A DNA stretch of 64,000 bases from Bog-473 sp963706555 (GTDB lineage Bacteria > Actinomycetota > Acidimicrobiia > Acidimicrobiales > RAAP-2): the NCBI GenBank assembly GCA_963706555.1, contig OY970164.1:1984001-2048000 (forward strand). The letters run 5' to 3'. How positions within the stretch are numbered: position 1 is the first letter of the stretch; every line of letters starts with the position of its first letter. Positions 44,070-52,498 of this stretch are shown here, piece by piece. Below the pieces are notes generated by a model that had not been told where the DNA came from, did no database searches, and saw nothing but the letters and a program-made list of their open reading frames with translations. The position numbers and the translations under genes are program-made.

Positions 44070-44136
44070 CCATCGACACCTGACCATCGACACCTGGCCA
44101 TCGACACCTGGCCATCGACACCTGGCCATCGGCAGG
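44053..44136 (+). repeat. 14-bp minisatellite starting in the 3' end of an acyl-CoA dehydrogenase gene
   Basis: Five copies of TGACCATCGACACC, three with TGA and two with TGG at the start, then a degraded sixth. Unit one is coding; the stop codon TGA is the first triplet of unit two. Confidence 0.97.
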
Positions 44137-44174
44137 TGGCCGGCGGTGAGGTGGCCGGAAGGCGGACGTGACGG

Positions 44175-45587
44175 CTACACGGGAGCGAGCACCTCGAACC
44201 CCCGCGCCGCATCGAGCGCGGCCTCGAGCGCGGCGGCAGCACGCAGGACGACCAGGTCGGCATGCTGCGGCCCGACGAGTTGCAACCCGACCGGGAGGCC
44301 GCCCGCGGTGAGACCGGCACACACCGTGGCCGCGGGCGAGCGGGTCATGTTGAACGGATAGGTGAAATACAGCCAGTTCCCCGTCACCTCGCCATCGATC
44401 GTGCTCTGTCCCGTGCCGATGAAGGGCGCCACGCCGGCCATCGTCGGTGTGACAAGAATCCGCACCTCATGGAAGAGGTCGACCAGGTCCAGGTTCATGG
44501 TGTGGCAGCGATCGATTGCCCGGACCAACTGCTCGGCAGTGATCGATTGGGCCGCGTCGACGAGTGCCCGTAGCGAAGGGTCGATATCGTCCCACCGCGG
44601 ATGTTCCATGAACGGGCGCATCGTGCGCAGCTGGCACGCACCCATGATCGTGACGAAGTCGCTAACCGGTTCAGGGTCGAACACCGTCTCGAGCACGGTG
44701 ACCTCGGCGCCGATCGACTCGAGGACCTCGACGGCGCGCTCGCAGATGGCGAGCACCTCCGGGTCGACGGTGCCGTAGCCGAGGGTGGGTGCCCACGCCA
44801 CGCGCACGGGGACGTGGGCGTTCTCGACAGCCGCCAGCCACGATGCTTCCGGGCGGGGCAGTGAGCGGAGGTCCGTCGGGTCCGGCCCCACCGCGACATC
44901 GAGCGCCGTGACGACGTCGACGATCCGGCGTGCCATCGGGCCGCTCGTCGACAGATCGATCCAGCTCAGCGGGGTGGGGCCGCCCCCGGGGATCCGGCCG
45001 AGCGACGGCTTCATGCCCGAGAGCCCGCAGCACGCCGACGGGAGGCGTATCGAGCCGCCGCCGTCCGATCCGGTGGCCAAGGGCACCATGCCCGCGGCGA
45101 GGGCCGCCGCAGAGCCGCCCGACGATCCGCCCGGGCCGTGCGCGGTGTTGAACGGATTTGCTGTCGGGCCGAACACGGCATTCGAGGTGTTCGACGACCA
45201 TGCGAACTCCGGCATGTTCGTCTTGCCGACGACGATGCACCCCGCAGCCCGCAGGCGGGCGACGAAGGGGCTGTCGGCGGTGGCCAGCGGCGCATCTGCC
45301 AGCACCGGTGCGCCGTGCGTGGTGCGAAAGCCCACGGCATCATGGTTGTCCTTGACCGCGAGCGGGATCCCTGCGAGCGCTCCGGGATTGCCGCCGTTGG
45401 CGATGACCACATCGAGTGCGGCGGCGTCCGCCATTGCCTGTTCCGGGTGCACGTCGACGAAGGCGTTGTAGCGCGGGTTGAGGGCGGCGATGCGATCCAG
45501 AGCAATCGTCGTGACCTCGCGCGCGCTCATGTGGCGGGTGCGAACGGCGTTGGCCAGGTCCGTCAGGGATGTGGTGCGGAAGTCCAT
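44175..45587 (-). CDS. Amidase (amidase-signature family)
   Basis: 470 residues. The Ser-cisSer-Lys triad is Lys79 (PLAVKDN), Ser155 (GPGGSSGGSAAALAAG) and Ser179 (GSDGGGSIR), with the normal 24-residue spacing between the serines. It hydrolyses amides or transfers ammonia in the cytosol. The lack of gatB/gatC nearby and the sequence layout argue for a stand-alone amidase rather than GatA. It lies downstream of the LLM oxidoreductase on the same strand with a 21-nt gap, so the two are probably co-transcribed. Confidence 0.92.
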   Translation of the reverse strand: MDFRTTSLTDLANAVRTRHMSAREVTTIALDRIAALNPRYNAFVDVHPEQAMADAAALDVVIANGGNPGALAGIPLAVKDNHDAVGFRTTHGAPVLADAPLATADSPFVARLRAAGCIVVGKTNMPEFAWSSNTSNAVFGPTANPFNTAHGPGGSSGGSAAALAAGMVPLATGSDGGGSIRLPSACCGLSGMKPSLGRIPGGGPTPLSWIDLSTSGPMARRIVDVVTALDVAVGPDPTDLRSLPRPEASWLAAVENAHVPVRVAWAPTLGYGTVDPEVLAICERAVEVLESIGAEVTVLETVFDPEPVSDFVTIMGACQLRTMRPFMEHPRWDDIDPSLRALVDAAQSITAEQLVRAIDRCHTMNLDLVDLFHEVRILVTPTMAGVAPFIGTGQSTIDGEVTGNWLYFTYPFNMTRSPAATVCAGLTAGGLPVGLQLVGPQHADLVVLRAAAALEAALDAARGFEVLAPV

Positions 45588-45608
45588 CGGGGCGCTCGCG
45601 GGGCCCGA

Positions 45609-46670
45609 CTAGAACGCCGACGGCGAGAGAGCGGTCAGCGTCTGATCGAGGTCGACGCCGAAGGGCAGGATGGCGAGGGCGGGAATGGTCACACCGTTGT
45701 CCATGTAGCGCTTGATCTTCGCCCGGCACTGCGCATACGAGCCGTGGACGACGAGCTCATCGACGACTTCGTCCGGGATGGCAGCGAGAGCGCCCTTGCG
45801 ATCGCCTGCGTCCCACGCGTCCCACATCGCCTGGAGTGCGGGGCCCCGACCCAGCCAGCGTTGGAACTCGGCGTAGGCGTGCACGTTCAAATACGTCGTG
45901 ATCATGCGGCGGGCAAAGGTGCGGACCTTGTCGGTGTCCTCCGAGGGGATGACGAAGATGCGCGCTGCGACTTCCTTGCCCTTGCCCCCGGCCGACTCGA
46001 GCTCGGCCACGGAGGTGGGGACGTCGTCGGGGCTCAACCAGTTGAGGATCACGCCGTCTGCCTCCTTGCCGCCGAGATGCAACATGCCGGGCCGCAATGC
46101 GGCCACGTAGAGGTCAGGTTGTTGTTCGGGTACCCGGCTCAGGCGGAATCCGTTCACCGAGAACCCCTCATAGGACTGGGTGATCTTTTCGCCGGTGAGG
46201 GCCAGGCGGAGGAAGCGCAGGGTGTCGCGCACACGTTTGTACTGGTTTTCGAAGGCCAATCCGTTCCAGCCGGCGACAATGACCTCCGACGACGCCCCCA
46301 GGCCGAACGCGAACTGGCCGGGTGCCGCATCGGCGATGGAGGCGACGCTCTGGGCCAGGGTGGCGGGGCCACGCGTGTAGGCGGGGGTGATGGCAACGCC
46401 CAGCTTGAACGAAGGCTCCCACGCGGCCGCGAGCGCGAGGGGTGTGAAGCCGTCCGAGCCGTCCACCTCGGCCGACCACAGATCCGTGTAGCCCAACGCA
46501 CGCAGGCGTCCGTACCAGCGCTTGTGCTCGTGCAGGGGGACTCCGTCGAAGGGAATCGTGATGCCGTAGCGGGCGCCGCGCAACCCCCCGGTGGAGCCGT
46601 CATCGGGAGCGCCGACACTGCCGGCAGCATTGGCGCCCGCGGCAGGGGGATTCCGGTCTGCATCACTCAT
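45609..46670 (-). CDS. LLM-class F420-dependent oxidoreductase
   Basis: 353 residues. A 30-residue Ala/Gly-rich N-terminus precedes the TIM barrel: YGITIPFDGVPLHEHKRWY, LGYTDLWSAEVDGSDGFTPLALAA, LGVAITPAYTRGPATLAQSVASIAD and FAFGLGASSEVIVAGWNG. These are the luciferase-like monooxygenase signature; the TxYxRxPxxLAxxxASL pattern favours F420 over FMN. The presence of cofD-cofE in the same window supports F420 use. It lies between PPK2 and amidase genes on the minus strand. Substrate unknown. Confidence 0.9.
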   Translation of the reverse strand: MSDADRNPPAAGANAAGSVGAPDDGSTGGLRGARYGITIPFDGVPLHEHKRWYGRLRALGYTDLWSAEVDGSDGFTPLALAAAWEPSFKLGVAITPAYTRGPATLAQSVASIADAAPGQFAFGLGASSEVIVAGWNGLAFENQYKRVRDTLRFLRLALTGEKITQSYEGFSVNGFRLSRVPEQQPDLYVAALRPGMLHLGGKEADGVILNWLSPDDVPTSVAELESAGGKGKEVAARIFVIPSEDTDKVRTFARRMITTYLNVHAYAEFQRWLGRGPALQAMWDAWDAGDRKGALAAIPDEVVDELVVHGSYAQCRAKIKRYMDNGVTIPALAILPFGVDLDQTLTALSPSAF

Positions 46671-46687
46671 GTGACGGGCCTCGCATC

Positions 46688-47704
46688 TCAGGTGTGGGCA
46701 GAGTCTTGGGCCGCGGATCGGCCATTCGGAGACGCCGCCACCGCAGCGGGCGGCCCGCCGTTTGCCTGCACCGCATTGAGGTCGGGACCGCTGCCATCGG
46801 CGCTCCGGCGGTCGGGACCGCCGCCATCGGGACTGTCGCCATCGGCGCTATCGCTCTCTCCGTCAGACTGGAATTCGGCGTCGTCGAAGGCCAGGGCCGC
46901 CTGCGTCCGCTGCTCCTCTTCGTCGTCGGGCGACGGTACCTCGATATCCCAACGAGCCATCCCTTCCTCCATGCGCCGGATGACGGTCTCGATGACTTCG
47001 ACACGACCGTTGCGCTTGTTCTCCGAGGAGATCACGTCCCAGTGCGCCAAGGGCCCGTCGGTGAGGCGCAGCATGTCGGACACCGCCTCGTTGTACTGGC
47101 CGCGCTTCTCGCGGTTCCTCCAGTCCTCGTCGGTGAGCTTCCACGACTTGAGCGGGTCATCACGTCGTCGTTCGAAGCGTCGGAGCTGCTCCTCGTGGGA
47201 CATGTGCAACCAGAGTTTGATCACGACCATGCCCTCTTCGGCCAGCGAGTGCTCGAAGTCGTTGATCTCGTCGTAGGCGCGTCGCCACTGCACCTCGGTG
47301 GCCAGGTTCTCGACCCGTTCGACCAGGACCCGGCCGTACCAGCTGCGGTCGAAGATCGTCATGCCGCCCCATCCGGGTAGTGGCGGCCAGAAGCGCCACA
47401 GGAAGTGATGTCGGAGCTCGTCGGGAGTGGGAGCGGCGAAGGGAGCGATGTGGACGTGGCGCGGATCGAGGGGCTCGACCAGTCGCTTGATCGCCCCTCC
47501 CTTTCCGGCCGCATCCCATCCCTCGAAGACGATGCAGACGGGAGGGCCCAGCTTGCCCCCCGTGAGCTGGCCGCCATTCATCAGGCGGAGGTGCAGCACC
47601 CGGAGTTGCGCCTTGGTCAGCCGTTTGGCCTCTTCGTCCTTCGACATGCGAGCGGAGAGATCGGCGTCCTCCAACCGTGCGTAGTGGTCGTCAGCGGTTG
47701 TCAC
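46688..47704 (-). CDS. ppk2: Polyphosphate kinase 2 family protein
   Basis: 338 residues. Walker A GWDAAGKGG (62-70), FDRSWYGRVLVER with Asp119, and the lid RRRDDPLKSWKLTDEDWRNREK match PPK2, which transfers phosphate between polyphosphate and nucleotides. Single-domain class I enzymes are usually about 260-300 residues. Here an extra acidic, low-complexity tail of about 80 residues is added, coded partly by 15-bp repeats (Asp-Gly-x-x-Pro units). The GTG start lies 5 nt from the stop of the Dam-family gene. Confidence 0.92.
   Translation of the reverse strand: MTTADDHYARLEDADLSARMSKDEEAKRLTKAQLRVLHLRLMNGGQLTGGKLGPPVCIVFEGWDAAGKGGAIKRLVEPLDPRHVHIAPFAAPTPDELRHHFLWRFWPPLPGWGGMTIFDRSWYGRVLVERVENLATEVQWRRAYDEINDFEHSLAEEGMVVIKLWLHMSHEEQLRRFERRRDDPLKSWKLTDEDWRNREKRGQYNEAVSDMLRLTDGPLAHWDVISSENKRNGRVEVIETVIRRMEEGMARWDIEVPSPDDEEEQRTQAALAFDDAEFQSDGESDSADGDSPDGGGPDRRSADGSGPDLNAVQANGGPPAAVAASPNGRSAAQDSAHT
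46773..46847 (-). repeat. 15-bp in-frame repeats in the PPK2 tail
   Basis: Read on the minus strand, about four imperfect 15-bp units (GATGGCGGCGGTCCC and variants) code for DGDSP, DGGGP, DRRSA and DGSGP. Confidence 0.75.
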
Positions 47705-47709
47705 GACGC

Positions 47710-48900
47710 CTATTGAAGCCGATCCTCGCCGCGGGTGTCGGGACCATTCGCCGCGCCCCGGGCTGTCGTGCCCCGGGCCGTGGTGTTCCCGGCAGCAGCG
47801 CGGGCGCCGCCTCGCTCCGGCGACCTGCGGCGCACAACTCCCGACGTGCTCCCCATGCGACCGACCGCCTTGACAACGTGGCGGACCAACGCCTCTTCGC
47901 CCGCAATGACCAGGAGCTCCTGATTGGAGAGGTGCGACACCCGGCCTACTTTCACGCCCGACGGGTCGAAGATCCCGATCCGGGCTCCCACGTAACGTGC
48001 CGAGTCAAAGGCCAATGTCGCCACCGAGCGCCCCTGGCCGCACAAAGTCTCGAGCTCCTCGACGGCGAGCCAGGACTCGTCGTTGTAGGAGAGCACGAGC
48101 AGTTCGCAGTCGACACGGCTCACCACGGAGCGCAGGGCATCGGGCATGGTCCGCTTGGAGTTGAACGCGCTCCTGGTGGCGGGGTCACGCGCGTCGATCC
48201 TCTTGCGCGCCACGCCGTACGGCTCGGGCGCATCCCATGCCACGAGGGTCTCCCACACGTGGTAGTTCGTAAAGTAGCGATGTTGGTTGTACGGCGGGTC
48301 GAGATACGCCAAGTCGAACGACCCCAACGTGCTCGCCACCTCCAGGGCATCCCCGAGCACGGCGTGCCCCCGGCCCGGCAGGAGCTCGGGCAGGCGCAAC
48401 GTCAAGGGGTTGGCCGACCGTGGCGCCCACTGCTTCACGTAGGCCATCTGCACGCCGGTGGTCGAATCCACCCGGTCGGCCGCTTCGATGAGGCTCGTCA
48501 ACAGAATCGGGTACAGCGCCGACCCCGCATAGTCACGGGCGATGACGTCTCGGGCGGCATCTATCCGTGCCGCGTTGAACGGTTGGAAGAAGCGGGCTTC
48601 TTTGCTGAACGTGTCGTGCACGTAGCCGGGTGTGCCTTCGAGCCCGTTGAGATGGGCGATGGCTTTGTTGAGTGCCGACATGTCGACCGTGCCGGCGTCG
48701 GCCTCTATGTAGCACTGGGCAAAGACGTGGGCATAGCGCGCCGTGTCGACGGCGGTGACCTCCACGCCCTGCGCCTTGAAGGCCTGGGCGACACGGGTCG
48801 TGCCGGTGAAGAGATCGAGCGCGGTGCGCGCGCCGGAGGCCGTACAGATCTCGGCGAGCACCGGAACGAGTCTGCGCTTCGATCCTAGGTACTTGATCAC
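47710..48900 (-). CDS. Dam-family (D12 class) N6-adenine DNA methyltransferase
   Basis: 396 residues. It has the SAM site KYLGSKRRLVP at the N-terminus and LDLFTGTTRVAQAF, and the catalytic DPPYN at 201-205. The C-terminal 60 residues are Thr/Ala/Arg-Gly low-complexity with two 15-bp units. No endonuclease gene lies near, so it is an orphan methylase; it could set epigenetic marks. The GTG start has TAGGGT 6 nt upstream. The gene is divergent from a SAM methyltransferase with only 22 nt between the start codons. Confidence 0.9.
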   Translation of the reverse strand: MIKYLGSKRRLVPVLAEICTASGARTALDLFTGTTRVAQAFKAQGVEVTAVDTARYAHVFAQCYIEADAGTVDMSALNKAIAHLNGLEGTPGYVHDTFSKEARFFQPFNAARIDAARDVIARDYAGSALYPILLTSLIEAADRVDSTTGVQMAYVKQWAPRSANPLTLRLPELLPGRGHAVLGDALEVASTLGSFDLAYLDPPYNQHRYFTNYHVWETLVAWDAPEPYGVARKRIDARDPATRSAFNSKRTMPDALRSVVSRVDCELLVLSYNDESWLAVEELETLCGQGRSVATLAFDSARYVGARIGIFDPSGVKVGRVSHLSNQELLVIAGEEALVRHVVKAVGRMGSTSGVVRRRSPERGGARAAAGNTTARGTTARGAANGPDTRGEDRLQ

Positions 48901-48906
48901 CCGCCC

Positions 48907-48912
48907 ACCCTA
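48907..48912 (-). promoter_or_regulatory. -10 box of the Dam-family gene
   Basis: TAGGGT on the minus strand, 6 nt before GTG 48900. It shares two base pairs (48911-48912) with the -10 box of the divergent gene. Confidence 0.5.
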
Positions 48913-48916
48913 CGAT
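48911..48916 (+). promoter_or_regulatory. -10 box of the divergent methyltransferase gene
   Basis: TACGAT, 6 nt before ATG 48923. It overlaps the -10 box of the gene on the other strand, so the two promoters cannot be open at the same time. Confidence 0.5.
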
Positions 48917-48922
48917 GACGCG

Positions 48923-49654
48923 ATGTCCGAGTCGGGGAGTGCCGATCGTGATTCCGCCGGTCAACCGACGAGCGAGACCCCCTTCGAGCCGGATGCGGCG
49001 CATTGGGTCCGCTGGCACGAGACCTACGAGGATCCCGACTCACCGCTCTCCCTCCGTCTTCGCATTGTCCAGGCCGGAGTGCTTGCGGCACTCGACGGGC
49101 AGGCGGCGGGAGCGATCTCCGTCGTGAGCATGTGCGCCGGGCAGGGGCGCGACGTGATCGACACGGTGGCCGCCCATCGTCGGCGCGACGAGGTGCGCGC
49201 CCTCCTGGTCGAGCGCGAGCCTGCCCTCGTGACGTCTGCCCGGCTGCGTGCGGCTGCGTGCGGCGTGACTCCTCAGGTCGTGGTCGCCGAAGCTGACGCG
49301 TCCTTGGTCGGCTCCTACGCGAGCTTCCTCCCGGCTGATCTCGTACTGATCTGCGGCGTCTTCGGGAACGTGGGCGAGGAGGACATTCGCGCCACCGTCG
49401 GGAGGATGCCGTCGTTCTGCGCACCGGGGGGAACGGTGATCTGGACCCGCCATCGGCGCCCGCCGGACCTGACGCTATCCATCCGTGCCTGGTTCGCTGA
49501 CGCCGGGTTCGAGGAGGTGTCATTCGTTGCGCCTCCCGGCACCGTGCTCAGCGTCGGGTGCCACCGCCTGGTCGGGTCTGCTGGGGCCGGGGGACCACTC
49601 GATCCGGGCCTCCGTCTCTTCGATTTCGTCGGGGACGGTTCGCTCCCGGCGTGA
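48923..49654 (+). CDS. Class I SAM-dependent methyltransferase
   Basis: 243 residues. An acidic N-terminus is followed by ISVVSMCAGQGRDVIDTV (motif I, with GxGxD altered to CAGQGRD), VEREPAL and LVLICGVFGNVGEEDI (motif IV region). It is a Rossmann-fold methyltransferase for a small molecule or unknown target, not a DNA methylase. The ATG start is set by the -10 box. The stop codon is directly followed by a 27-bp repeat and then the convergent AIM24 gene. Confidence 0.75.
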   Translation: MSESGSADRDSAGQPTSETPFEPDAAHWVRWHETYEDPDSPLSLRLRIVQAGVLAALDGQAAGAISVVSMCAGQGRDVIDTVAAHRRRDEVRALLVEREPALVTSARLRAAACGVTPQVVVAEADASLVGSYASFLPADLVLICGVFGNVGEEDIRATVGRMPSFCAPGGTVIWTRHRRPPDLTLSIRAWFADAGFEEVSFVAPPGTVLSVGCHRLVGSAGAGGPLDPGLRLFDFVGDGSLPA

Positions 49655-49723
49655 GGCGGGCGCACGGCGCGCCCCGTGGTTGGCGGGCGCACGGCGCGCC
49701 GCGTCGTGGGCGGGCGGGAGCGG
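49655..49723 (+). repeat. 27-bp tandem repeat, 2.5 copies, directly after a stop codon
   Basis: GGCGGGCGCACGGCGCGCC is identical in the first 19 bases of two 27-bp units (49655 and 49682), and a third partial unit starts at 49709. It fills the gap between two convergent genes and could fold into GC-rich hairpins that end transcription. Confidence 0.85.
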
Positions 49724-49733
49724 GGCGGTGGCG

Positions 49734-50532
49734 TCAGTCGGCGCCGTGGTGCTTGTACATCGTCTGGATGCCGACCCGACCCGGACCGTGGAGCTCGGCC
49801 AGGTAGAGATCGTGGCTCAGCAGGCAGGTGCGCACCTTTTGTTGGGACGTCTCGAGGGCCACCGAGGAGTCCTTGTAGAGGAATGCCCCGGGCTCGACCA
49901 GGATCGTCTCGCCGGCGGCCAAGGTGCGTTGGAAGACGTTCCCGCCGCCGTGCAGGAGCAACAGGCCGGTCTCGGCATTGGCGATGAAGCGATCCATGAA
50001 CATCCCGTCCCCGCCATGGAGGATGTTGGTCAAGCCCTTCAGGCGCACGAACGAGTAGTCGAGGGAGTGGGTGCCGGCCAGGAAGGCATGGCCGCGCACG
50101 TCGATCTCCATCCCCGGGTCGAGCGGGAGGACGACCAACTCGCCTGCAGAGTCGCGCGAGACCGCCAATCGTCCGGGGCCCGTCGCGAACATTGAGGATC
50201 CGCGGCATCCCTCCGACCAGGCGCTTGATGCCGCCGCCGGTGTCCATCACCGACATCGCCAGGCTCGGCTCCTTCCACAGAACGACGTGGTGCTCGAAGA
50301 ACACGGCGTTCCCCTCGGCGAGGGCCAGCTCCGCCACCGGGACGATCCCGCCGTCGATCTGACACGTCGAGTTGGAGAAGCTGAAGCGGGTGAGATCCCG
50401 GAGCTGGGGCACCTCGACCCATCCGGCGTCAGTGACCTTGTACTGCTCATCCAGCGGGGCACCACAGGTGTCGCACGTGGACCGCCCGGGCTCGCTCTGG
50501 GCCTTGCACCACTGGCACTCGATCAGATCCAT
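49734..50532 (-). pseudogene. AIM24-family protein with N-terminal zinc ribbon, frameshifted
   Basis: The first frame codes for the zinc ribbon (CQWCKAQ, CDTCG) and the first part of an AIM24 domain up to GGMPRILNV. The rest, ATGPGRLAVSRDSAGELVVLP to GPGRVGIQTMYKH, is read one base forward from about 50190-50196. Compared with the intact paralogue at 52499-53476, where SVAHGPGHLALSRDAAGEL is continuous, one base was gained or two lost. The joined product would be about 266 residues, shorter than its paralogues by a linker. It is downstream of the SPFH gene in one operon. Either a sequence error or a new pseudogene. Confidence 0.8.
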
Positions 50533-50592
50533 GATCCCGTCCGTCTCAATGGCCCGGGGTCGGGCCGTGCTCGACCAACAGTCGCACCGGGG

Positions 50593-51741
50593 CTACGCGA
50601 CCGCGGTGCCGCAGGAATCGCAGAACCGCGCTCCTGGCCGCAGCTCGGCTTGGCAACCGGCGCACTGTGCCTGCATTTTGGTGCCGCAGGAATCGCAGAA
50701 CTTGGCTCCCTCCCGGACCTGAGCCTGGCAACCGGGGCACGCGACGGTCGCCGGTGCCGCGGGCTGGGCTTCGGCAGCCGGTGCCGCGGGCGCAGCCGCC
50801 GGGGCCGCGGCAGCGGCCGGATACCCTCCGCCGGCGACCGGGGCACCCGCGAAGTTCGGCGCGTCGGGCGTCCCGTAGGGGGCCTGCCCGGGGGCGGCGG
50901 CCACCTGGCCGGCCATCCCCATGCCCATGCCGACGATCATCGGATTGGCCGCGCCGCCGCCTTCGGCCATGCCCTGTCCCATCCCCTGGAGGGCCTCGGC
51001 CTGGGCCGCTTGCAGGAACCCGCCTGCCAGCTTGGAGTAGGCGTAGTCGTTGGCCAGCTTCTTCAGCTTCGAGCTGTCCTCCTCGGACAGGTTGACGTCG
51101 AGGTTGCCGAACCGGCAGATGGACACGCCGTAGTCGGCGAGCTGGACATTGGCAGCCGGCATTGTCGCCGCCTCGATGTCGGGGCTGTGCTGGGAAAGGC
51201 CGAGGATGGGCCACGCGCCCGACGCCAGCTGCGTGGTCACCGAGGTGCGGGTGACCTTGAGCAATTGTTGGGCCACCCAGCCGGTGATGGCATCGTTGTC
51301 CGACACGTCCACCGTGCCCACCAGGTTCAAAATGAGCTTCGTCGGGTCATCCACCTTGAGCGCGTACTCACCGAACGCCCGCATGGTGACGATCAAGCCG
51401 GACATGGGGTCCTGGATGTCGTCCAGCCGGCCGCCGAAGCGCATGTTCGGGTATTCGCGCGTCCCGACGAAGTAGAGCTCCGCCTTGAAGGCGTTGCCGG
51501 CCGAGGCCCAGTCGATGAACATGCCCAGGAAGGGCAGCTCTGAGGCGTCAAGGGTGTGCTGGCCCGGCGGCAGGACTCCCATCACCTTGCCCTGGCTCAT
51601 GAAGACCGCCTGCGCATCGGGCTCGACGATGGCTCGCGAGAATTTGCGGATGTTGTCGTCAGGCCACTTGTAGACGATCTGGCCCTTCGAGGTGTCCGGT
51701 GCGGCAATGAATTCCCGTCGTGACTCGTTGAGTAATCCCAT
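50593..51741 (-). CDS. SPFH-domain protein (YdjI-like) with two C-terminal zinc ribbons
   Basis: 382 residues. An N-terminal SPFH (band-7-like) domain of the YdjI/virion-core type begins GLLNESRREFI, with QAVFMSQGKVMGVLPPGQHTL and AELYFVGTREYPNMRFGG. A helical middle, an Ala/Gly/Pro linker (about 255-335) and two C4 zinc ribbons (CPGC..CDSC and CAGC..CDSC) follow. In Bacillus, YdjI works with YdjG/YdjH to recruit PspA to damaged membrane; that is established for YdjI, not for this protein. The start is ATG 51741 after GGAAGGGGTG. An AIM24 gene follows, and DUF1707 and AIM24 genes lie divergently. Confidence 0.85.
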   Translation of the reverse strand: MGLLNESRREFIAAPDTSKGQIVYKWPDDNIRKFSRAIVEPDAQAVFMSQGKVMGVLPPGQHTLDASELPFLGMFIDWASAGNAFKAELYFVGTREYPNMRFGGRLDDIQDPMSGLIVTMRAFGEYALKVDDPTKLILNLVGTVDVSDNDAITGWVAQQLLKVTRTSVTTQLASGAWPILGLSQHSPDIEAATMPAANVQLADYGVSICRFGNLDVNLSEEDSSKLKKLANDYAYSKLAGGFLQAAQAEALQGMGQGMAEGGGAANPMIVGMGMGMAGQVAAAPGQAPYGTPDAPNFAGAPVAGGGYPAAAAAPAAAPAAPAAEAQPAAPATVACPGCQAQVREGAKFCDSCGTKMQAQCAGCQAELRPGARFCDSCGTAVA

Positions 51742-51757
51742 CGGAAACACCCCTTCC

Positions 51758-51768
51758 TACCGTCGGTA
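51758..51768. promoter_or_regulatory. Palindrome in the divergent SPFH/DUF1707 spacer
   Basis: TACCGTCGGTA, a perfect 5-bp inverted repeat around one base, inside a wider CTACC...GGTAG pair (51757-51780). It sits between two divergent genes of one functional group, so it may be a shared operator. No regulator gene is nearby. Confidence 0.4.
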
Positions 51769-51817
51769 AGCTCATGGTAGATGCGTTTTTGCTCCGGTGT
51801 CGCCAAGGGGAGGTGCG

Positions 51818-52390
51818 GTGAGCGCTGGTGAGGGCGAACAGTTCCCGGTGACCGACGGGGAGCGCGACGCCGCTCTTGCCGTCCTGGTGCGTGCCACCGG
51901 AGCCGGCCAACTGAGCCTGGAGGAGTTCGATCGGCGGACGGACCTCGTCCTCTCGACACCCTCGCGCACCGAATTCGCCGCCGCGACGGGCGGGCTCGAG
52001 GTGATCCAACCGGGCCGGACCAAGCGGCGCTGGTTCGTCCCGTTCGGAAATCGACTCGTGCGGGGACGGTTCTTCCTCGGCGAACGGACCACTGCGTTCG
52101 TGGCGCTGGCCGAGATCCATCTGGACCTCCGGGGGGCCGTCTTCCTCGCGCCGCAGCCGAGGATCACGGTCATGGCGCTGGCCGGCAACCTCCGGGTGCT
52201 CGTCCCGAGCGGGGTCCAGGTGGTGGTGGATCAGCGGTCCCTGTTCGGCGGGCGCAAGATCACCACGTACGGCCCACCGGCGACCGCCAGCCGGCCGCGG
52301 TTGGAGATCTCGATGCTCGACGTCCTCGGGAGCGTCAAGGTCACCAACGACGAGGCGACATGGAGCCCGTCGCTCATGGCCCGGGGATGA
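51818..52390 (+). CDS. DUF1707 and LiaF-like (toastrack) domain protein
   Basis: 190 residues. Residues 8-60 form the DUF1707/SHOCT-like helical pair (FPVTDGERDAALAVLVRATGAGQLSLEEFDRR). The C-terminal half is strand-rich with DLRGAVF and SMLDVLGSVKV, as in the LiaF C-terminal region. There is no membrane helix in between, unlike many members. LiaF-type proteins take part in cell-envelope stress sensing. GTG 51818 is preceded by AAGGGGAGGTG; an earlier GTG at 51797 lacks such a site. Confidence 0.75.
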   Translation: MSAGEGEQFPVTDGERDAALAVLVRATGAGQLSLEEFDRRTDLVLSTPSRTEFAAATGGLEVIQPGRTKRRWFVPFGNRLVRGRFFLGERTTAFVALAEIHLDLRGAVFLAPQPRITVMALAGNLRVLVPSGVQVVVDQRSLFGGRKITTYGPPATASRPRLEISMLDVLGSVKVTNDEATWSPSLMARG

Positions 52391-52498
52391 CGGCACGGGG
52401 AGGCGTCCGGTCCCGAAACTGTGGCACGCTTGCCCCGGACCACTGGGGTGGGCGGAGCCCACGACGCGCGAGGGCGCAGAAGGCCTTGGGGGGTGCTC

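Noticed and set aside
47710..48900. Restriction-modification system
   Set aside because: Only the methylase is present. No endonuclease or specificity gene lies on either side.
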